This document shows positions 18,441 through 26,717 of a stretch of 64,000 nucleotides of DNA, piece by piece (positions within the stretch are counted from its first letter, which is position 1; each line of letters begins with the position of its first letter). Source of the stretch: Lachnospiraceae bacterium UBA4631 (lineage in GTDB: Bacteria > Bacillota > Clostridia > Lachnospirales > Lachnospiraceae); the NCBI GenBank assembly GCA_002406015.1, contig DHMX01000023.1, positions 62,001-126,000 on the forward strand, written 5' to 3'. Under the pieces are notes generated by a model, which had not been told where the DNA came from, did no database searches, and saw only the letters and a program-made list of their open reading frames with translations. A program made the translations under genes and the position numbers.

Positions 18441-19715
18441 ATGATTAAGAAGGAAATGATAGCAATGCTTCTGGCTGGTGGTCAGGGTAGCCGCTTAGGC
18501 GTGTTAACCTCCAAACTGGCAAAGCCGGCAGTTGCTTTCGGCGGTAAATATAAAATTATCGATTTTCCACTGAGCAATTGTATTAATTCAGGAGTGGATA
18601 CCGTCGGCGTACTTACACAGTACCGCCCTCTAAGACTTAATCAACATATTGGAATCGGTATGCCATGGGATTTGGATCGTAACATAGGTGGTGTTACTGT
18701 ACTTCCTCCATATGAGAAGAGTACAGACAGTTCTTGGTATACTGGAACGGCAAACGCAATCTATCAGAATCTGGAATTTATGGAATACTATAATCCGGAT
18801 TATGTATTGATTCTGTCAGGGGATCATATCTATAAGATGGATTATGAGGTTATGTTAGATTATCACAAGGCAAGCAAGGCAGCAGTTACATTGGCAACCT
18901 ATGAAGTGCCAATGGAAGAAGCCAGCCGGTTTGGCGTTGTAATCACAGACGAGGAAGGCAGAATTCAGGAATTTGAAGAGAAACCGGAGCATCCGAGAAG
19001 TAATAAGGCTTCTATGGGTATTTACATCTTTGACTGGAAGGTATTGAAGAATGCACTTCAGGTTATGAAGGATGTACCGTCCTGTGACTTTGGTAAGCAT
19101 ATTATTCCATACTGCCATGAGCAGGGTGAGAGAATCTGTGCTTATGATTTCAAGGGCTACTGGAAGGATGTAGGAACACTTGGTTCTTATTGGGAAGCCA
19201 ACATGGAATTGGTAGATATTATTCCGGAGTTCAACCTGTATGAAGAATTCTGGAGAATTTATACAAAGAGTGATGCATTACCACCACAGTACATAGCAAG
19301 CTCTGCAAAGGTTGGAAAATGTATTATCGGAGAAGGAACGGAGATTTACGGTGAGGTAGAGCATTCCGTAATCGGTTCAGCCGTTACCATTGGAGAAGGA
19401 ACTGTGGTAAAGGATTCCATTATTATGAATGGAGCGGTTATCGGCAAGAACTGTGTTATCGAGAAAGCAATTATTGCAGAGAATACAGTGATTGGCGACG
19501 GAGCAGTTCTGGGTGTCGGTGAATTTGCACCGAGTGAATATAATCCGAAGGTATATGCCTTTGATTTGGTTACTATCGGCGAGAAATCCGTAATTCCTTC
19601 TAATGTTAAGATTGGAAAGAATACTGCAATATTCGGAGAGACAACACCGGAAGACTATCCGAACGGTGAGCTGAAGAGTGGCGGAAGTTTGATAAAGGTA
19701 GGTGATTTGGCATGA
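18441..19715 (+). CDS. glgC: Glucose-1-phosphate adenylyltransferase, catalytic subunit
   Basis: GlgC makes ADP-glucose from ATP and glucose-1-phosphate, the committed step of glycogen synthesis in the cytosol. The 424-residue length is usual. Motifs are LLAGGQGSRLG (nucleotide loop), FGGKYKIIDFPLSNC, GTANAIYQN, SGDHIYKMDY, FEEKP and GYWKDVGT, followed by left-handed beta-helix repeats at the C terminus. An AGGGGTGA site precedes the ATG. The stop overlaps the glgD start by 4 bases, so the two subunits are coupled. No glgA or glgB is in the window, so the remaining glycogen genes lie elsewhere. Confidence 0.95.
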   Translation: MIKKEMIAMLLAGGQGSRLGVLTSKLAKPAVAFGGKYKIIDFPLSNCINSGVDTVGVLTQYRPLRLNQHIGIGMPWDLDRNIGGVTVLPPYEKSTDSSWYTGTANAIYQNLEFMEYYNPDYVLILSGDHIYKMDYEVMLDYHKASKAAVTLATYEVPMEEASRFGVVITDEEGRIQEFEEKPEHPRSNKASMGIYIFDWKVLKNALQVMKDVPSCDFGKHIIPYCHEQGERICAYDFKGYWKDVGTLGSYWEANMELVDIIPEFNLYEEFWRIYTKSDALPPQYIASSAKVGKCIIGEGTEIYGEVEHSVIGSAVTIGEGTVVKDSIIMNGAVIGKNCVIEKAIIAENTVIGDGAVLGVGEFAPSEYNPKVYAFDLVTIGEKSVIPSNVKIGKNTAIFGETTPEDYPNGELKSGGSLIKVGDLA

Positions 19716-20836
19716 GAGCAATCGGTATCATATTAGCAGGTGGTAACAGTAACCGAATGGGCGGCTTGTCTGCAAAGCGGGCGGTAGCAGCAATGCCTAT
19801 GGCAGGCAGTTATCGGAGTATAGATTTTTCGTTAAGTAATATGACGAATTCTCATATCCAGAAGGTTGCTGTATTTACGCAGTATAATTCACGCTCCCTG
19901 AATGAACATCTGAATTCCTCTAAATGGTGGGATTTCGGAAGAAAGCAGGGCGGCTTATATGTATTTACGCCAACCATCACAACAACCAACAGCTATTGGT
20001 ATAAGGGAACTGCAGATGCGTTATATCAGAATATCAGCTTCTTAAAGAACAGTCATGAGCCGTATGTTGTAATTGCATCCGGTGATGGCGTTTATAAGCT
20101 GGATTATAATAAGGTTCTGGAAGAGCATATTGCAACTGGTGCAGATATTAGTATCGTTTGTAAGGAAGTGAAGCCGGAGGAGGATGACATCAGCCGGTTT
20201 GGTGTTGTAGACCTGACTGCTGACGGATGGGTAAAGAACTTCGAGGAGAAGCCATTGGTAGCACAGAGTAATCTGGCATCCATTGGTGTATATGTAATCC
20301 GCAGACGGCAGTTAATCGAGCTTCTGGAAACCTGTGCAAAGGAAGGAAGAAGCGACTTTGTAAAGGATATTTTGATTCGTTACAAGGATGTGAAGAAGAT
20401 TCACGGTTATGTTATGGATTCCTTTTGGAGAAATATCGGCAGCGTAGAGTCTTACTATAAGACAAATATGGAATTTTTGAATAAGGATATTCGGGATTAC
20501 TTCTTCCGGACACATCCGGATGTATATTCCAAGGTAGAAGACCTGCCGCCGGCAAAATATAATGGGGATGCTGTTGTAAAGAACAGCTTAGTTGCAAGTG
20601 GGTGTATTATTAACGGTACGGTTGAAAATTCTGTACTGTTCAAGAAGGTTTATGTAGGTAATAATTGTGTCATTAAGAATTCAATTATCTTAAATGACGT
20701 ACATATCGGAGATAACTCTTATATTGAGAATTGTATTGTGGAAAGCCGGGATACATTACGGGCAAATACAGAATACATTGGTGAGCCGGACAAGGTGAAG
20801 GTTGTAGTAGAGAAGAATTTCAGATATGCACTGTAG
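19712..20836 (+). CDS. glgD: GlgD, regulatory-type ADP-glucose pyrophosphorylase subunit
   Basis: The 374-residue GlgC paralogue overlaps glgC by ATGA. It keeps the fold (SIDFSLSNM, GTADALYQN, ASGDGVYKLDY, FEEKP, FWRNIGSVESYY) and a shortened beta-helix. The nucleotide loop is altered to AGGNSNRMGGLSAKRA, as in Firmicutes GlgD, which acts as a non- or weakly catalytic partner stimulating GlgC in a hetero-oligomer. The pair typifies Firmicutes glycogen operons and supports the taxonomic placement. Confidence 0.93.
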   Translation: MRAIGIILAGGNSNRMGGLSAKRAVAAMPMAGSYRSIDFSLSNMTNSHIQKVAVFTQYNSRSLNEHLNSSKWWDFGRKQGGLYVFTPTITTTNSYWYKGTADALYQNISFLKNSHEPYVVIASGDGVYKLDYNKVLEEHIATGADISIVCKEVKPEEDDISRFGVVDLTADGWVKNFEEKPLVAQSNLASIGVYVIRRRQLIELLETCAKEGRSDFVKDILIRYKDVKKIHGYVMDSFWRNIGSVESYYKTNMEFLNKDIRDYFFRTHPDVYSKVEDLPPAKYNGDAVVKNSLVASGCIINGTVENSVLFKKVYVGNNCVIKNSIILNDVHIGDNSYIENCIVESRDTLRANTEYIGEPDKVKVVVEKNFRYAL

Positions 20837-20895
20837 ACAGAAAAAACGCTTACCGTAATTCAGGAGTGAAAGTAGGCGTAAAGGGGGTTTAGCAA

Positions 20896-21174
20896 ATGAA
20901 GATTACAGATGTACGAGTACGGAAGGTTGCAAAAGAGGGCAAGATGAAAGCGGTAGTTTCAATTACGATTGATGATGAATTTGTAGTTCATGACATTAAG
21001 GTAATTGAAGGCGAAAAGGGGTTATTTATTGCTATGCCAAGCCGCAAGGCGGTAGACGGAGAATATCGGGATATTGCACATCCGATTAATTCCAATACCA
21101 GAGACCTGATACAAAATCTGATTCTGGATGCGTATGAGAAGGCGTTGACAGAAACGGATTCCGTAGAAGAATAG
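20896..21174 (+). CDS. spoVG: SpoVG, RNA-binding regulator
   Basis: This 92-residue protein matches SpoVG throughout: MKITDVRVRKV, AVVSITIDDEFVVHDIKVI, GLFIAMPSRK, YRDIAHPIN and a C-terminal helix. SpoVG is a small RNA/DNA-binding regulator affecting sporulation, septation and virulence genes in Firmicutes. Its site is AAAGGGGG before the ATG. It lies 59 bases after glgD with no obvious terminator between them, so it may be cotranscribed with glgD; a strong hairpin follows it. Confidence 0.96.
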   Translation: MKITDVRVRKVAKEGKMKAVVSITIDDEFVVHDIKVIEGEKGLFIAMPSRKAVDGEYRDIAHPINSNTRDLIQNLILDAYEKALTETDSVEE

Positions 21175-21204
21175 GATACAATCTGCAATAAAATCTAAAG
21201 TGAG

Positions 21205-21252
21205 AACGAGATGTATGTACCATGTATGGAATATGCATCTCGTTTTATTTTT
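21205..21252 (+). terminator. Terminator after spoVG
   Basis: AACGAGATG pairs with CATCTCGTT across an 18-22-base loop whose inner bases also partly pair, followed by TTATTTTT. Confidence 0.85.
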
Positions 21253-21280
21253 AAAATTTTAATAAAATACCGCAGGAATA

Positions 21281-21308
21281 TTGTTATTTAAAGAAGAAGG
21301 TTTATAAT
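21281..21308 (+). promoter_or_regulatory. Probable promoter of the RND pump gene
   Basis: TTGTTA (21281-21286) and TATAAT (21303-21308) are 16 bases apart, about 55 bases upstream of the ATG and just after the spoVG terminator. Confidence 0.65.
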
Positions 21309-21362
21309 AATATACAGTATGCCTAAAAATAGAACGAAGTGATACATAGGAGGATATAAGGG

Positions 21363-24300
21363 ATGCCCAAGTTTAGCGTAAAAAAGCCATATACTGTGTT
21401 GGTGGGAATCTTAGCGGTATTGGTATTGGGATTTGTAGCATTTACAAAATTATCGACAGATTTACTTCCGGAAATGGAACTGCCGTATGTGGTAGTTATA
21501 ACGACCTATCCGGGAGCTGCACCGGAGCGGGTGGAGAGTCAGGTAACGGAGGTTCTGGAATCCAGCTTAGGAACGGTAAACGGTGTAGAAAATGTAACCA
21601 GTACCTCCAGCGAGAATTACAGTATGGTAATGCTGGAATTTGCAGAAGGAACCAATATGGATGGTGCTATGGTAAAGCTGTCTACCGCAATTGACCAGTT
21701 GACACTTCCTGAGCATTGCGGAACACCGATACTGATGGAAGTATCCATGGACATGATGCCGACGATGGAGGCAACCATAGACTATGAAGGTATGGACATC
21801 TATGAATTAAGCCAGTTTGCAGAGGAGAAAATCATTCCGTATTTAGAGCGGCAAAACGGAGTTGCGAACATAAACGGAATCGGTCTGGTTGACCAGATGG
21901 TAGAGATTCGTCTGGATGCCGACCGCATTGAGAAGCTGAATGATGATTTGGCAGCATATGTGGATGATTCCCTGAAGGATGCAAAGGAGCAGTTAGATAA
22001 TGCGGGTGCGGAGCTTTCGGATGCACAAAGTCAGTTGGATGCCAGCAAAAAGACCTTAGACGAGCAGCAGAGTCAGACCTCCTCTGAATTGGCAAAGACC
22101 AGTCAGTTATTGGATGAGGCAATGGCAACGCGGGCTGCTTACAGTGCACAGGTAACCAGCTTACAGGCAAGTAAGGCTGCATTACAGGCAGAGAAAAAGG
22201 CATATGAGGATGCCGGAATCGAAGCAAGCTATACACAAATGAACCTGATGTTTGCATCTTTGCATACAGCGGCAGAAGCAATGGGACAGGCAGATGCAGT
22301 ACCGTCTGATATAAAGGATGCGTATGAACATCCGGAAAAGCTGACCGCATTAGCTGCCTTGGCAGAACAAATGCAGGCAATTCCTAATTCCGGTATGACC
22401 ACAGAGCAGGTGACGGTAATAAAGAGTCTGACCGCAGACAGCTTAAAGCAATTGGATACTGCATATCACAGAATACTGGAGGTATCGGATGCACTTGCAA
22501 ATCTGGAAATCGAGATTGCAGCTGCACAGGCAGTTCTGGATAATGTAAACCAACAGACACAGGAGGCAGCCAATAATTATGCAGCCTTAGAAGAGGGTAA
22601 AATCAGTGCAGCCGCAGGCTTCGGCTCTGCTACCGCACAGCTTTCCGCAGCCCAGACCGCTTTGGATGACGGAAAAGCAGAGGTGGAATCTGCAAAGGAA
22701 TCCTACGAGACAGCAAAAAAGACCGCATTGGAAAATGCAAATCTGGACAGTCTGTTAAGTCTGGATACACTTTCTACGCTGATTTATGCACAGAACTTTG
22801 CAATGCCGGCAGGCTATATCTATGAGGGAGACAACCAGTATTTGTTAAAAATCGGTGACGAATTTAGCAGTCTGGAGGACTTAAAGCAGGCATTGCTGTG
22901 TGAAATCGACGGACTTGGCAAGATTCGGCTGGAGGATGTTGCCTATGTGACAATGATAGATAATTCCGGAAGCAGTTATGCAAAGGTAAACGGAAATGAT
23001 GCGGTCATTCTTACTATATATAAAGGCAGTACATCCGGAACATCAATGGTATCCGATAATTGTAATCAGGCATTTAAGGAATTAGAAGCAGAATATCCGG
23101 GCTTGCATATCATGAACCTGATGGACCAGGGAGAATATATCGGTATTATCATTAAGTCCGTATTATCCAATCTGATATACGGTGCAATATTGGCAATTAT
23201 AGTATTGGCAATATTCCTTAAGGATGTGAAGCCGACAATCGTGGTTGCATTCAGTATACCGATGAGCGTGCTGTTTGCAATCGTATTGATGTATTTCTCC
23301 AATATCACCATGAATATTATTTCCCTGTCCGGTCTGTCGCTGGGTGTCGGTATGTTAGTAGACAATTCCATTGTTGTAATCGAGAATATCTACCGTCTGC
23401 GAAATAAGGGTGTGCCGGCAGCGAGAGCCGCAGTTATGGGAGCAAATCAGGTGGCAGGAGCAATTTTTGCTTCCACCCTGACAACTATCTGTGTATTCCT
23501 TCCGATTGTATTTGCCGAAGGAATTGCAAAGCAGTTGTTCCCGGATATGGCATTAACGATTGCCTACAGTCTGATTGCCAGTCTGATAGTTGCATTGACG
23601 GTAGTTCCGAGTATGAGTGCAACGGTTCTGAAAAATACAAAGACCAAGTCGCATCGTTGGTTTGATGCAATGGTAAACGGATATGAAAAGGTGTTAAGCC
23701 TGTTCTTACGAAGAAAATGGATTCCGATAGTCGTATCGGTGGTGCTTCTGGTAGCTTGTGTAGTTCAGGCGTTCCGTACCGGACTGATTCTGATTCCGGA
23801 AATGGGAAGTAATCAGATGTCGGTTACTATCACGGCAGACAGTGGTAATACGGATGAAGAGAATTTTGCACTTGCAGACGAAGCAATGGAACGCTTGCAG
23901 AAGATTGACGGAGTAGAAACCGTAGGTGCTATGGCAACCAGCGGAATGTCACTGATGAGTACCTCGGATGCAACCAATTCCTTCTATTTCTATATTCTGG
24001 TATCGGATAAGGCAGCCAAGAATAATGCCGATATGGGAAAGAAGATGGAAGCTGCACTGGCTGACATGGATTTAGAGGATGTGAGTGTATCGTTATCTAC
24101 CATGGATATGTCAAGTCTGACAGGAAGTGGTATGCAGGTAGATGTTTATGGAAATGATATTGATACCTTGCTTTCAGTATCAGAGGATGTAATGGGAATC
24201 TTAGAAGATGTAGGCGGCATGGAGGATATTTCCAACGGACAGGAAGAAGGAGATAACCAGATTAAGCTGGTGATTGACAAGGATGCTGCCATGAAATATA

Positions 24301-25298
24301 ATTTGACGGTTGCACAAATCTTCAGTGAGCTGTCATCCGCACTTACCACAGAGGATACAGCGGCAACTCTTACCATGGACGGTAAGGATTATGATGTTGT
24401 GGTAGTGGATGAGACACACGCCATTGACCGGGATAACCTGATGGATTTTGAGTTCGAGGTAACCACCAAGGATGATGACGGAAATGATGTGAAGGAAATC
24501 CATACCTTAGATGAATTTGCTTCTGTTGAGGAGGGCAAGGGTGTTGCGTCTATTAATCGGGAGAACCAGCAGAGATATTTGTCTGTAACGGCGACGACAA
24601 TGGATGGCTATAACACGACCCTGTTAGCAAGAGAGGTACAGGCAAAATTAGATAATTATGATACCCCAGAGGGTGTTACCATTGAGATAAGCGGTGAGAG
24701 CCAAAGTGTAAATGATGCACTACAGGATATGCTGTTAATGATAGCCTTGGCAATTGTGCTGATTTATCTCGTTATGGTTGCACAGTTCCAGAATCTGATT
24801 TCTCCGTTTATCGTTATGCTGACGATTCCGCTTGCATTTACCGGAGGTTTTCTGGCACTGTTTATCAGCGGAGAAGAGATTTCCATGATTTGTCTGATGG
24901 GATTTCTGGTGCTTGCAGGTGTAATTGTAAATAACGGTATTGTCTTTGTGGATTATGTAAATCAGTTGCGGCTGGGAGGTATGGAGAAGCATGAGGCATT
25001 GATTGAAACCGGAAAGACCCGTATGCGTCCGATTCTGATGACTGCATTAACAACCATTCTGGCAATGTCAACCATGGCATTCAGTAATGATATGGCATCT
25101 GCCATGGGAAAGGGAATGGCAATCGTTGTAATCGGTGGTCTGATTTACGGTACATTAATGACATTGTTTATTGTTCCGGTATTTTATGATATTATTTACC
25201 GGAAGAAGGAAATGAAGGCAGTAGACATCGGTGACGAGAGTACATTAAAGGAAGAGGAACAGGCACTTGCAGAGGGTGTCAGCGATGTGAAGTCCTAA
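21363..25298 (+). CDS. RND-family efflux transporter (HAE1/SwrC-like) with coiled-coil insertion
   Basis: The 1,311-residue membrane pump is proton-driven by family and probably exports lipophilic compounds. It has the RND repeat: a first helix (about 10-28), porter subdomains, helices with GVGMLVDNSIVVIENI carrying the conserved Asp, a second porter half, and a final helix block (about 1115-1285) with GVIVNNGIVFVDYVNQL. Usual SwrC-like proteins are about 1,050 residues. The excess is a segment of about 270 residues (about 200-470) made of Ala/Gln/Glu/Lys heptads in the first external loop, resembling an adaptor-like helical hairpin. AGGAGG precedes the ATG. No separate adaptor gene is adjacent, consistent with the insertion substituting for one. 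Confidence 0.9.
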   Translation: MPKFSVKKPYTVLVGILAVLVLGFVAFTKLSTDLLPEMELPYVVVITTYPGAAPERVESQVTEVLESSLGTVNGVENVTSTSSENYSMVMLEFAEGTNMDGAMVKLSTAIDQLTLPEHCGTPILMEVSMDMMPTMEATIDYEGMDIYELSQFAEEKIIPYLERQNGVANINGIGLVDQMVEIRLDADRIEKLNDDLAAYVDDSLKDAKEQLDNAGAELSDAQSQLDASKKTLDEQQSQTSSELAKTSQLLDEAMATRAAYSAQVTSLQASKAALQAEKKAYEDAGIEASYTQMNLMFASLHTAAEAMGQADAVPSDIKDAYEHPEKLTALAALAEQMQAIPNSGMTTEQVTVIKSLTADSLKQLDTAYHRILEVSDALANLEIEIAAAQAVLDNVNQQTQEAANNYAALEEGKISAAAGFGSATAQLSAAQTALDDGKAEVESAKESYETAKKTALENANLDSLLSLDTLSTLIYAQNFAMPAGYIYEGDNQYLLKIGDEFSSLEDLKQALLCEIDGLGKIRLEDVAYVTMIDNSGSSYAKVNGNDAVILTIYKGSTSGTSMVSDNCNQAFKELEAEYPGLHIMNLMDQGEYIGIIIKSVLSNLIYGAILAIIVLAIFLKDVKPTIVVAFSIPMSVLFAIVLMYFSNITMNIISLSGLSLGVGMLVDNSIVVIENIYRLRNKGVPAARAAVMGANQVAGAIFASTLTTICVFLPIVFAEGIAKQLFPDMALTIAYSLIASLIVALTVVPSMSATVLKNTKTKSHRWFDAMVNGYEKVLSLFLRRKWIPIVVSVVLLVACVVQAFRTGLILIPEMGSNQMSVTITADSGNTDEENFALADEAMERLQKIDGVETVGAMATSGMSLMSTSDATNSFYFYILVSDKAAKNNADMGKKMEAALADMDLEDVSVSLSTMDMSSLTGSGMQVDVYGNDIDTLLSVSEDVMGILEDVGGMEDISNGQEEGDNQIKLVIDKDAAMKYNLTVAQIFSELSSALTTEDTAATLTMDGKDYDVVVVDETHAIDRDNLMDFEFEVTTKDDDGNDVKEIHTLDEFASVEEGKGVASINRENQQRYLSVTATTMDGYNTTLLAREVQAKLDNYDTPEGVTIEISGESQSVNDALQDMLLMIALAIVLIYLVMVAQFQNLISPFIVMLTIPLAFTGGFLALFISGEEISMICLMGFLVLAGVIVNNGIVFVDYVNQLRLGGMEKHEALIETGKTRMRPILMTALTTILAMSTMAFSNDMASAMGKGMAIVVIGGLIYGTLMTLFIVPVFYDIIYRKKEMKAVDIGDESTLKEEEQALAEGVSDVKS

Positions 25299-25342
25299 CG
25301 GACACTGTAGGTAATGGAAAGAATAGGTGGAGAGGAAGAACA

Positions 25343-26089
25343 ATGAGTCGGTTAAAAGCAGTAATTTTAGCAGCAGGAAAAGGCACCCGGATGAAGTCGG
25401 ATTTACCAAAGGTGCTGCATGAGATTGATGGGAAACCATTGGTGGAATATGTAATAGAAGCGGCGAGAGCAGCAGGAGCAGAGGATATATGTCTGGTAGT
25501 CGGACATCAGGCAGAGCTTGTCAAGGAACGAATCGGAGACGGTGTCACATATGTATTGCAGGAGGAGCAGCTTGGAACCGGTCATGCGGTAAAATGTGCC
25601 GCTGACTTTATCGGTACAGACGGGGATACCATGATTCTTTGTGGGGATACACCGATTATTACCGGTAAAACACTGGATGCATTGTTAGCCTATCATCGGT
25701 TATATGAATTAAAGGTAACGGTGCTGTCTACCATATTACCGGATGCTACCGGATATGGCAGAATTGTGCGGGATGCAGACGGTAATTTCCTGCGGATTGT
25801 CGAGCAGAAGGATGCAACCGAAGAGGAGAAGCAGATACATGAGATTAATTCCGGTATGTATATATTCCAATCGGCAGCACTGGCAGACAGTTTAAAGAAG
25901 ATTACCAATCAGAATGCACAGAAGGAATATTATTTGACAGATACCATTCAGATTATCCATGACGAGAACGGCACAAACGGAATTGCAGCGGGAGCAATGG
26001 CAACCGAGCAGGCGGATGAGACAAGAGGTGTCAATACACCGGAGCAGTTAGCAGAGGCAGCAGAGATTATCCGCAGCAGAGAGCAATAG
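25343..26089 (+). CDS. glmU: GlmU-type uridylyltransferase, single domain
   Basis: The 248-residue protein contains only the N-terminal half of bifunctional GlmU (usually about 450 residues). Motifs are LAAGKGTRMKSDLPKVLHEI, EEQLGTGHAVKCA, ILCGDTPII, GYGRIVRD and EINSGMYIF. It should join UTP and GlcNAc-1-phosphate to form UDP-GlcNAc for peptidoglycan. It ends at RGVNTPEQLAEAAEI, exactly where the linker to the acetyltransferase beta-helix normally begins, and a normal stop follows. The acetyltransferase step must therefore be done by another protein. The alternative is a GlmU-like nucleotidyltransferase of another specificity. It is followed 20 bases later by pth, the usual neighbour. Confidence 0.82.
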   Translation: MSRLKAVILAAGKGTRMKSDLPKVLHEIDGKPLVEYVIEAARAAGAEDICLVVGHQAELVKERIGDGVTYVLQEEQLGTGHAVKCAADFIGTDGDTMILCGDTPIITGKTLDALLAYHRLYELKVTVLSTILPDATGYGRIVRDADGNFLRIVEQKDATEEEKQIHEINSGMYIFQSAALADSLKKITNQNAQKEYYLTDTIQIIHDENGTNGIAAGAMATEQADETRGVNTPEQLAEAAEIIRSREQ

Positions 26090-26109
26090 GAAATGAGGAG
26101 CATTTCGAT

Positions 26110-26679
26110 ATGAAAATAATAGCAGGGCTTGGAAATCCAACGAAGGAATACGAGGGAACCCGTCATAACATTGGATTTTCGGTGATAGATTTGCTGGCAG
26201 ACCAATATAATATCCATATGAATGAAAAGAAGCATAAGGCAATCTGCGGGAAGGGCATGATAGAAGGAGAAAAGGTGCTGCTGGTAAAGCCACAGACCTA
26301 TATGAATCTGAGCGGTGAGAGCATTGCGGAAGCAGTAAACTTCTACAAGCTGGACCCGGAGGAGGATTTGATTGTCATTTACGATGATATTGACTTAGAT
26401 GTGGGACGGCTCCGTATTCGGGCAAAGGGAAGTGCCGGCGGGCATAACGGAATGAAAAATATTATTGCACATCTGGGAACACAGGTGTTTGCTCGCATCC
26501 GCGTAGGAGTAGGAGCAAAACCGAAGGATTGGGATTTGGCAGATTATGTACTGGGACGATTTTCCGGTGAAGATATTCCTTTGATTCAGGAAGGAAGAGA
26601 AAATGCCTGTGAGGCAGTGAAGGTTATCATTCAGCAAGGAGTGGAAGCTGCCATGAACCGGTTGAATGTGAAAAAATAA
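26110..26679 (+). CDS. pth: Peptidyl-tRNA hydrolase
   Basis: The 189-residue enzyme recycles peptidyl-tRNA released by stalled ribosomes. Signature blocks are all present: GLGNPTKEYEGTRHNIGF with the catalytic His, KPQTYMNLSGESI, YDDIDLDVGRLRIR and GSAGGHNGMKNI. Length is standard. It lies in the conserved glmU-pth-mfd order of Firmicutes, with gaps of 20 and 38 bases. Confidence 0.97.
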   Translation: MKIIAGLGNPTKEYEGTRHNIGFSVIDLLADQYNIHMNEKKHKAICGKGMIEGEKVLLVKPQTYMNLSGESIAEAVNFYKLDPEEDLIVIYDDIDLDVGRLRIRAKGSAGGHNGMKNIIAHLGTQVFARIRVGVGAKPKDWDLADYVLGRFSGEDIPLIQEGRENACEAVKVIIQQGVEAAMNRLNVKK

Positions 26680-26717
26680 GTGTGTTATTCGCGAATCGAA
26701 TATGGAAGGGAATCAGA

